From Adenophora triphylla var. japonica (Eukaryota; Streptophyta; Magnoliopsida; Asterales; Campanulaceae), in the NCBI GenBank assembly GCA_022495995.1, contig JAFEMH010005381.1, positions 30,001 to 94,000 of the forward strand: 64,000 nucleotides of DNA, in the 5' to 3' direction. A program made the position numbers and the translations under genes. Each line of letters opens with the position of its first letter. Position 1 is the first letter of the stretch. Positions 9,226 through 24,700 of this stretch are shown here, piece after piece. Under the pieces are notes generated by a model. It worked only from the letters and a program-made list of their open reading frames with translations. It was not told where the DNA came from and did not search any database.

Positions 9226-9985
9226 TTGGTGTTTTCATTCAAAGTGAGAGTGAGACGGATAAGATATGACATATAATGAATAATGAATATATTAATCATT
9301 GGTGTTTTCATTCAAAGTGAGAGTGAGACGCATAAGAGCAGTCAGGAGTGAATAAGTCCGGGGTTCGAGTTGTAGTTTGACCTTGGTTGTGTTTGATCAT
9401 ATTGTTATATAATGATGAATGATTAATATATTCATTAATCATTTGAGACGGATAAGAATGTGCAGTCAGGAGTGAATAACTCCGGGGTTCGAGTTGGAGT
9501 TTGACCTTGGTTGTGGTTTTGGTCATATTGTTATATAATGATTAATGATTAATATGATTATTAATCAGTAGTGTTCAAAGTGAGAGTGAGACCGCTAGGA
9601 ATGTGCAGTCGAGTGAATAAGTCGTGGTTCGAGTTGTAGTTTGACCTTAGTTGTTTTTGGTCATATTGTTATATAATGATATATGATGAATATGAGTATT
9701 AATCGGTAGTGTTCACAGTGAGAGTGAGACCGCTAGGAATGTTCAGTCGAGTGAAAAAGTCGTGGTTCGAGTTGTAGCTTGACCTTAGTTGTTTTTGGTC
9801 ATATGTTATATAATGATATATGATGAATATGAGTAGTAATCGGTAGTGTTCAAAGTGAGAGTGAGACCGCTAGGAATGTTCAGTCGAGTGAAAAGTCGTG
9901 GTTCGAGTTGTAGCTTGACCTTAGTTGTTTTTTTGGTCATATGTTATATAATGATATATGATGAATATGAGTAGTAATCAATAGT
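9226..9985. repeat. spacer repeats of cassette 4
   Basis: Closely resembles the cassette 2 spacer, with three 139-bp-type units starting near 9574. No gene seen. Confidence 0.85.
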
Positions 9986-10087
9986 ATACATCTATGTATA
10001 GAAGAAAAAGTATAGCTTATTCTGTTTGTTTACCGCCTGACCCAATAATTATTCCTGATTCCATAATTGAATCAATTTCATAGTTTT

Positions 10088-10109
10088 AATGGAAATTAAT
10101 ATTTCCATT
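10088..10109. promoter_or_regulatory. upstream palindrome of cassette 5
   Basis: Same inverted repeat and 5' region as cassette 3, to which cassette 5 is almost identical. Confidence 0.55.
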
Positions 10110-10132
10110 CATTTTTAATTCGAGGGCTTTTT

Positions 10133-11033
10133 ATGATAAATGGAAGGAGGAGGACCGGTTTTGAAGATGAAGATTTTGGTTCTGAAGATGAAGATTTTGG
10201 TTCGGAAGATGAAGATTTTGGTTCTGAAGATGAAGATTTTGGTTCGGAAGATGAAGATTTTGGTTCGGAAGATGAAGATTTTGGTTCTGAAGATGAAGAT
10301 TTTGGTTCGGAAGATGAAGATTTTGGTTCGGATGATTTTGAACGCTATCAAAACCGTCCCTTAATACGGTTGTTGGAATGGATATTAGATAAAAAAAGAG
10401 AATTCTCTCTAGAGGATCTTACAAATGCCTATGAGCAGTGCAGGGTGCTCCGTGAGGTTAATACGCCACAATGCTGCCTGGCGCACCTTGGCGATGTCGG
10501 AGCTGTGAAGCGAGACGCTGTCGAGATGGCCAACTACATGAAGACTTACATAGTATTACGGCTCTACGATCAACCGAAGAATAAGCGTCTTGAAATTTAC
10601 AAGCACTTGGAAATGGTTTGTATGTTGAGAGCCGGACCCCAAGGGGCAATTAGGTCTGGCGATACATTTACCTTTTCGGAGTCTTCCAGCTTTTAGGGGT
10701 CGAGATGATTGTTTCGATGAGAAAATGTCTGGGGAAAAATTTAAATTGAAGCCGGCTTTGGAGTGTTTCCTTAACGAACATGCCCCGAGAATCGTCTCGA
10801 AAATCAAGAAAAATTCTGAGGACTCGAGTTTGGGCTATCACGAATGTCAAATTTGCACCAACTGTTGGGTGGAAGAGTCGGACATAAAAAGTTTGAGGTT
10901 TTTACATTGCTTCAAAACTCGAGAGGAGGTGGAAAGTTTTTTGGCCGAGAGTTTCCGTCGAAGCTTTTATGTAGCGTTGCAAAAGCATCTAATGGATATG
11001 AAAGGCTATTTTTCTGATGATAAAAAAATTTAG
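10133..11033 (+). pseudogene. cassette 5 copy of the unknown ORF family (near-identical to cassette 3, frameshifted)
   Basis: The sequence follows cassette 3 almost base for base, including eight EDEDFGS units, up to about 10,675. There one T is missing from a T-run after GATACATTTACC, and a second base is lost in the following GAGATGATTGTTTCG stretch. The frame that opened at 10133 ends at 10696 and the rest of the protein, including CQICTNCW and EESDIK, continues in another frame to 11033. The near identity shows a recent duplication; the breaks came after it (or are sequencing errors in homopolymers). Confidence 0.8.
10163..10330 (+). repeat. 21-bp in-frame minisatellite of cassette 5
   Basis: Eight EDEDFGS-coding units in the same order of GGTTCT/GGTTCG variants as in cassette 3, so the two arrays share one origin and have not changed unit number since. 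Confidence 0.95.
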
Positions 11034-11115
11034 GTGATTGATTTAGAAGACTTGCGGCTCGATAGTCTCTCTCAAGACTTTCAAGAAATTAATACTTTCA
11101 AATTGAGAATCAAAA

Positions 11116-11159
11116 AGAAAGTTCTCCCGGGAATCACTCGATTCCCGGGAGAACTTTCT
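11116..11159 (+). terminator. 3' stem-loop of cassette 5 (perfect)
   Basis: The only copy with fully complementary 20-base arms (AGAAAGTTCTCCCGGGAATC and its complement) around ACTC. The other copies differ by one or more mismatches. About 300 bp further on ycf3 begins. Confidence 0.75.
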
Positions 11160-11464
11160 ATCTATTTCTTTTCTATAGATTTCTATAGATAAAGTGAAAG
11201 TCTCCGGTGTATAGAGAAGACCTTAGCGTTTAAGAAGTACCCATAGAAAGGATCGAATCCACTCTTTCTTTTGAATTTCTATTTCTTAGTTGACTACCGA
11301 GTTACTCTCAAAAAGGAACAATTTGAATATGGAATAGTGGAATAGAAAGCCCATTTTGAATGATTCTCTTTTTATGTTAGTTTGTACGGTCCAATTCTTT
11401 TCGTTGTGGCATCTTTTTTACACGACAAAGAGAATGATTAGAATTATAGAATGGATTTCTACCT

Positions 11465-13488
11465 ATGCCTAGATCGCGGAGCAATGGAAATTTTATTGAC
11501 AAGACCTTTTCAATTGTAGCCAATATCTTATTACGAATAATTCCGACAACTTCGGGAGAAAAAGAGGCATTTACCTATTACAGAGATGGTGCGATTTGAT
11601 TCTTTTTTTGATTCTTATAAATCCGATTGACTCTAAGATGGATGAATAGTTAGTTGCTATTATCAAAGAAATACGCGTATATGTTCTATAATATTGTTAG
11701 ATTATTCGTAGTCTTACGAGAAAGACACCCCATTTTGGATCGGAATGAAAAGAAAAAGAAATCGACGCTTATTGACGGTAAAGTTTGGAAATAGAACAAC
11801 TCCTTCTGTTGTGTATCCTCAATTAATGCAGCCTCAGATGCTATCTTTTCAATTGTCGATTCTAGTATTGAGCGAAGGTTTATACCTATAGGTTCGTTAG
11901 TACAGGTCAATCTTACTCTACTAGTACCAATAGGCAGCATAGGGGAATAAGCACTACATCTAGGAATCCATAACAAAAATCTTTGTTATAAATGATCCCT
12001 TTCCTTAGTAGGCTCGGGACTAAGAAGAATGGTTGGGACAACAAACATCCATCGTGTTTGTATTTTGGATACCTGTATAACCATCGAAGGCTCTTCAAGT
12101 GACTAATTCCTGGAAATTAGAGGTCGCTGAGAACAAAGAAATTGTTGGAGTTCTAATTTTTATCTAATACCTATACCTTTGATGTTAAGAAAAGATCTCT
12201 TGCAGGAAGGTTGGCTAGAAATTTCATGTAAAAATACCAGCCCTGCTCATTTCATAATTAGAATATTTTCATATTTTTTGATTCCCAATTTTCATTATGC
12301 ACATAAGAGAGGAGCCGTATGAGATGAAAATCTCACGTACGGTTCTGGAACGGAGATTCTTTGAATTGAATGACGACCGTAACGAATGTCAGCTCAATCC
12401 GAAGGCAATTATGCGGAAGCTTTACAAAATTATTTTGAGGCTATGCGACTAGAAATTGATCCCTATGATCGAAGTTATATACTGTATAACATAGGCCTTA
12501 TCCATACAAGGAACGGAGAACATACGAAAGCTTTAGAATATTATTTTCGAGCGCTAGAACGAAACCCATTCTTACCCCAAGCTTTTAATAATATGGCCGT
12601 GATCTGTCATTACGTGCGACTATCTCGACTATAGAAAGAAAGATCAAATCCTCTAGGAAAAATGAGAACAAATAGGCTTTCTACATATGCATCGTATAAA
12701 AAAACGATTTTTATCAGCTGTAGAAAATAAAGAAACTTCGTAGAAGTCGAAATAGGAAGAAAGAGAGATGCCTAGCTGGTTTATTCTATGGATAAAGGAT
12801 CTAATTGAGAAAGTAAGCGCCGTCAAGATCAATTAGCGGGGTTTTGGACAGATACAATAATAACTGCTTACTTATCATGATGTGCAATAAATGTTAGGAA
12901 TTCACTTCTGTAATAGAGTCGACCTACTAAGATATTGAGCAGCGGTGTAGAATCATATCCCAAAAGATCGTACGTCTTTCCTTGAAAGACGTTTTCAACA
13001 ATTCTATATAAATTTGAATATGAGATGAAACGGAGATAGTTACCTTTCAGAAAATTCTAATGATAGTGGAAATGCCTATCTTTTATTCTTAGGAGGGTCG
13101 GATAAAAGATAAAACTAAAACGGATTATGAATCCAAATGAAAGATTTCAGTTTGAAACTCATGTCATTAGCTTCTTTTGGTTAACCCGATAAATGGGAGA
13201 GATCTACGAGAAATCTTATTCAATTACATATGGTAGAGTTAAATCGGCTACCAAAAGAGTTGACTGCCGAGCCGTATGAGGTAGGAAACTCTCAAGTACG
13301 GTTCGAAGGTAAGGACTTAATCCACCTATTCTGACCGGGGAGAACAGGCCATTCGACAGGGAGATTCTGAAATTGCTGAGGCTTGGTTCGATCAAGCGGC
13401 TGAGTATTGGAAACAGGCTATAGCACTTACTCCCGGGAATTATAGTCAAGCATATAATTGGGTAAAGTTGAAGAAGCCTTTTGAATAA
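11465..13488 (+). CDS. ycf3: ycf3, photosystem I assembly TPR protein (three exons, open frame)
   Basis: Plastid ycf3 encodes a thylakoid-associated tetratricopeptide-repeat protein needed to assemble photosystem I. Exons are 11465-11588 (124 bp), 12384-12613 (230 bp) and 13336-13488 (153 bp), the usual lengths, joined by two group II introns starting GTGCG. Intron 1 ends after a clear domain V-like GAGCCGTATGAGATG...CGTACGGTTC; a similar GAGCCGTATGAGGTAGG tract precedes exon 3. The protein starts [18 protein letters not shown], has the TPR core ([32 protein letters not shown]) and ends [10 protein letters not shown]. All 168 codons are open. The C-terminal residues differ from the common NWLKITRRFE. 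In standard plastomes ycf3 lies near psaA and trnS-GGA, not upstream of rpoB. It is a nuclear copy by context, so activity is doubtful. Confidence 0.9.
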
Positions 13489-14616
13489 ACGATGATGTCG
13501 TGTATTTCTTTATGACATACATGAGTGAATCTTTTTTTTTTTTAGAAGTCATTTGGTAGAAGTAATTGTCAGAATATCTCTTAGTAATGGATAAATAATG
13601 GCTCGTCGCGTGATTTGCAAGAAAAAACAATGAACATTCATGTATTTTAAAACTTCGAAGGAATTGAATTCAGTGGGATATTTCATTCCCATTTTTCGAC
13701 CAAGAACGATTGCGAAACCTTTTTGATCGCCGAATTTCATTTGGTGTATCCTAGTATCATTAACTCTTTCTTTAATTACGATGCCCGGAGGGAAAATGGA
13801 AACGGGCCTCCATTTTTGAGAATTGACTGAGGAATAGCTGAAAGAATATGTAGAAAAATAGATCACCTCCTTTATCCAAATCCTGGTGAAGATCTTGTCC
13901 ATCCTGCCAAGTGCCAGTGGCAGCAGGTTACCGACCAATTGGTGATTAGGCTATACGCAATAAGAATGAGGCACCTGACTAATCATTCTAGACTCAGGAT
14001 TCTAACCGAGAGACGATCTTCCACAACGTCTTTAGAAGCTAGATTTCTACGACTTGAAACTAGGGCTTACAATGGCTGCACTTTCAAAATCTTGTTCGAG
14101 CTGCTAATCTCAGAATTCGCCGAAGTCGATTCAGCAAGTCGACCATTTATGGAATACGTTCAGTCGTTCCTTCCTTCCTTATAGAGGCAATGACGAACCT
14201 TTGCGCTGTGCGCACTGTTCCATGTGCAAATCTGTCTTTGAAACTGAACAAGAGGTTGAAATTTTTGCTGCCCCTTTCGGAAGGACTTTTATAACACCCT
14301 ACTGTCTTTTCTAAGGATTCTAAGCTCTTTCGAAGAAGAAGCAGATTCAGTTTCGACGAAGATTCCTTTTCGACGAAGGTGAAAAATTCTTTGCCTTCTC
14401 TTTCTTAAGTACAAAAGCTTCTTAGCTGAGTTTGAACTTGTTATAGCTAAATATATAACAAGTTTAAACTCAAGTATCTCAACTAATCATTACGCTTCAA
14501 CCGGGTTATTCTATTCCACTTCATGAAAATTTCATGTTATTCTGTAACCGTAAATAGACTAAAAATTCCATCCTTAATGTAATGGGATTTGTCGAGAAAT
14601 GGGAAATAAAATCAAA
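13489..14616. other. spacer between ycf3 and rpoB, mostly unassigned
   Basis: Contains a 129-codon minus-strand ORF (13938 to 13549) and an 81-codon plus-strand ORF (13939-14184); neither matches a plastid protein I know. The last 80 bp resemble the rpoB leader of other plastomes. The stretch 14,300-14,400 is rich in TTCGACGAAG-type short repeats. It may contain pieces of other plastid or mitochondrial loci brought together by rearrangement. Confidence 0.45.
14428..14471. repeat. long inverted repeat upstream of rpoB
   Basis: Arms GAGTTTGAACTTGTTATA and TATAACAAGTTTAAACTC, 18 bp with one mismatch, separated by 8 bp. It can form a strong hairpin about 150 bp before the rpoB start. It could be a former 3' end of an upstream plastid transcript or a rearrangement endpoint. 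Confidence 0.7.
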
Positions 14617-17841
<3,225 letters not shown>

Positions 17842-17879
17842 TCGGAATGAATCAAAATTTTTCTTATATTTTTCTTATA

Positions 17880-20658
<2,779 letters not shown>

Positions 20659-20832
20659 GATTCCTAAATGAAGTAATTTCTTATACGGATCGAAATTCGG
20701 GTCGCCCTTGTTTAACTAGGACCCTAAATTAGTGCCGAATTTCTACGCGAATCAAGATCGATAAAAGGGAGTTTTCCAATCATCAACTCAAATCCATTGT
20801 GAAATCCTATTCATCAGAATAAGGAGGTACTT

Positions 20833-21434
20833 ATGTCAGAACGGCCCAATCTGGTCTTTCACAATAAAGTGCTAGACGGAATTGCTATGAAACGCCTTAT
20901 TAGTAGATTAATAGATCACTTCGGAATGGCATATACATCACATATATTGGATCAAGTCAAGACTCTGGGTTTCAAACAAGCTACTGCTACATCCATTTCA
21001 TTAGGAATTGATGATCTTTTAACACTACCCTCTAAGAGATGGCTAGTTCAAGATGGTGAACAACAAAGTTTCATTTTGGGAAAACATCATAATTATGGAA
21101 ATGTACACGCGGTAGAAAAATTACGCCAATCTATTGAAATATGGTATTCTACAAGTGAATATTTGCGACAAGAAATGACTCCCAATTTTAGGATGACCGA
21201 CCCATTTAATCCAGTCCATATAATGTCTTTTTCGGGAGCTCGAGGAAATCCATCTCAGGTACATCAATTAGTAGGTATGAGGGGATTAATGTCGGATCCC
21301 CAAGGACAAATGATTGAGTTCCCCATTCAAAGCAATTTCCGCGAAGGGCTCTCTTTAACAGAATATATTATTTCTTGCTACGGAGCCCGTAAAGGAGTTG
21401 TGGATACTGCTGTACGAACAGCAGATGCTGGATA
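20833..21434 (+). pseudogene. rpoC2: rpoC2, plastid RNA polymerase beta'' subunit, 5' fragment only
   Basis: Begins at ATG 20833 after a strong AAGGAGG 5 bp upstream, with [21 protein letters not shown], and follows the family through [21 protein letters not shown] to [12 protein letters not shown]. Plastid similarity stops there; the protein should continue LTRRLVEVVQH and run for more than 1,000 further codons. The frame reads on to a stop at 21465 with unrelated sequence. The cut marks the right-hand end of the plastid block. Confidence 0.92.
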
Positions 21435-21790
21435 TCAATTATTGATTTGTTCTATAAGTGATTGAAGGACATCATACTGGGTGACCTGCCTCCTCTGTGG
21501 CCGCGAGTGGGGCATGCTTGTATTGAGCATGAAGAAGCCTTTCTGACGGACTGCTGCGATTGGTGTGCGGGGGATATATTATTGTTGGATACTCTATTAT
21601 AGGTATCTTTTCTTATATGGATCTCACAGAATTATGAGTCCTATAAGAGGTGAATGTCTTCAGAGGCAATTCACGAAAGAGTGAGTTTTACTGCCAGCGT
21701 TGTACGACTTGTGTTCGAGACGGGAAAAGGTAAAGCGAGGGCAACGTAATGTGTTTACCACATCATAATGTGTTATGTGCTACCGTACTA
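21435..21790. other. junction between plastid block and retrotransposon
   Basis: No gene recognised. The sequence is neither clear rpoC2 nor part of the 6.33-kb repeat that begins at 21,791. It may be filler from another organellar or nuclear locus captured at the junction. Confidence 0.5.
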
Positions 21791-24700
21791 TGTGTTGCAT
21801 CTTATATGGCATATTCTTTGCATTCATAATAGCTCATTGAGATTTATTCTCACCCCTCTCCCTTTCTTGTTTTAGATTACGAGACGGGTGGACCGGCCCA
21901 GTAAGGGCGGTGAGGAGTTTGGAAGTTATATTGTGGGAATTGTCGGGGTATGATTAGGTGGGTCTAGAAAGTGTACGTTGGTATAATTCATTTATGGAAT
22001 TGTATTTTATAATTCTTTATTTTATGTTATAAAGGCCTTTTTGTAATTAAAAGCAGTTTCTTAATTTCTAAGTTCGTCAACTATTTCTCCATGGTGAAAA
22101 GGTGTAGATTTATTTTAAATGATTTCGTAATGATATTTATTTTTGAATGATAATTAAAGGTTTTAAAAGTAATGGAAATTTGGGTTAGTTTGAGGACGCT
22201 CCGGCTCGGGACACGTGTAGGTTCCGGGTCGGGGTCCTCACGGTTAATATCGAGCTCGGTTAGAATTCTCGGGTAGAGTCTAGGCGAGTGAGAGTGTGCG
22301 ATAACTTGCGTCGAGAGTTTAATGCGGGGAATTTGTTCAAAGGCGAAGGAAAATGATATTAATCAACCAAGGAATCAAGGAAAGGTGAGTTATGGAAAGA
22401 TAGATTTCCCACCATCATTTGAGGTATTCTACTGTCTCGGGAGTTAGGGTCCCTACTTTTGTAAATCCTTGTACATTCGTTCTCATGTGGCATTACATTT
22501 CATCTTTATTTGCATAATTGGCCTAAGGGTTGCCTTATGTCTTTGGAGGTTCTACTCCGATGGGGTCGTACCTCGAATCATCCTTAATTATCTTGGTAGT
22601 TGTGATTAAGTGGGCATGTATTGCCGGTGGATTTGGTCGAGTTACCAATCCGTGAATCGTCGTTATATTAACCTGAATTATTTGAGTAGTTGTTGTGTTT
22701 GAGGAGGACTGTTGCAAGGCGAGTCTCCTTATCTACGTTTGATTTACTCTCAGTGTATAATTGAGTCGGGTAAATTATTAATTGATATTATGTCACATAC
22801 TCGTAATTGTCGAAAGTATGGCCTAATTAAGAGTGATTTATGGTTGTGTACTTGCGTGAGTAATTATTTATTGGTGTCCCATGGGGAGACTAGATATATG
22901 GGGCTAGTATTGAAAGTGATAATCTAAGTGGGATTATATGAGTTATAAAATATCGCGAGTACGAGATCTTATGGAATTAATATATCTTTACCTTGTGTGC
23001 TATTAGCTGACTAAGTGGTGTTTTTCAAGTGAGTTTCAAAATAGATTTTCATCGGGTATCATACCAGGATGTTGAGATTTTGAGTTGCTATAAGGTACTA
23101 TATTTAGAAAAAGATGATACTTGGTGGTTAATCAAAGGGTTATAGAGATCTTAAATAGGTAACTGTGAAGAATAAGTATTCGTTAGCACTTGTTGACGAT
23201 TTGTATGAATGATTTTAGAAACTAGTAGGATACTCAATGGTTATTAGTTAAATTTTTCGGAGTGTTACAATTACGGTGAAAATTTGCTTAAAGGATATAC
23301 TTAAGATAACATTTATATATATAGTATGACCGTTTTGATTTGTGGATTGTGTATTAGTGATGGAGAGGTAAAATAGGGAAAATGCAAAGAAGTATAATAG
23401 ATACGAGTTATTGGTGACTTAAAGGATCAACTTCGGGAATTGGTGAAACATGCACATGGTTTGTTTTGAGAGATGATTATTATTAGTTGAGAAAATAAAA
23501 TGAGGATAAATCTTATTGGAAGACAGATACTTTAGGATGATTACACCGTATAGGTTGACTTAGTTGCGCGACTCATATAAGGGATTGGTGTGATGCTCGG
23601 AAGATATTGACGCTATACGGATTTTGAATTGTTGAGGTTATAGGGAGGTAAGTTAGATTATACCGTAATGTTTAATCGAAATTGGGAATGATTGATCTAT
23701 GTGAGTTCTAATTATATTTTCTTATTTAGAAATTATGGTATTTAATTGGGAACTAGATGTTACAATACGTTGTTACTAAGTACAATACCAATATCGAAGG
23801 TAAGGAATAGATGACTCAAATTAAGTAAAAGTGTTGAATATTCAACTTGAGGAATTATTGAATTGAGGATGATTTACCTAGTTTATAAGCTTAATGATTG
23901 TTTTAGTGTTATTTATCGGAAATAGTAATAGTATGGCAAGATTGTGTTTTCTTATAAAGAAATTAACTAAGTATAAATATTATAAGTGGTGGCTATACTA
24001 TAAATAGAGGTCAAACAAGAATATTTTGTTGGAATTGTTTTAAAAGTGCTTTACAACTTTGGATTATAAATTGAACTCCGGTATGAGCATTTGTACCCTT
24101 CGGGGATATATTGATTTATTAAAGTCGGTGAACCGTTTTTGTGTACTTTAAAATGCGGGAGTAATTTAATTATCCACCCTTTGGAATGGGACGGTTGTAG
24201 ATAATTAAATCACTCGAGTTATTTTGTTAGCTTATCAATCTTTTGAAATTTCTTAAATTGTGAGTGGTTTAGTTAATTAAAAGCTGGTATGGGCCGGTTT
24301 TAAATAAATAAACCATTCGGTCTCTTTGAATCTCTTTTTATATTATCCTTTGGAATTTTGAAAGATGTTGTAACTTTTAGAAAGACTTGGTATCCTAAAG
24401 ATATAAATTGTTCGAAGCAAGTAGAAATTGCAACCTAGTTTCCCTATAATGATTGATTGTATTCAAGTCTTGATCCGAGAAATGATTGATAATTTGTGAG
24501 GTTGTTATTGTGTTGGTCGCGATGGACTTCGGTTTTGTTTTGGAGTTGGTTCGGCTCTGTTGTGGGCGGCCAACCATTTGATTGGAATATTGATGCATCC
24601 TGGACACGAGCATAATTAGAGCATTGAATTATGATATATAGTCGACTAGTATTCCGTTTATGGGAATCGGGGTCTTATTGACATGTTTACATTTATTATT

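Noticed and set aside
13549..13938. 129-codon minus-strand ORF as a possible ribosomal protein
   Set aside because: I compared it mentally with plastid rps and rpl proteins and saw no convincing match; left unassigned.
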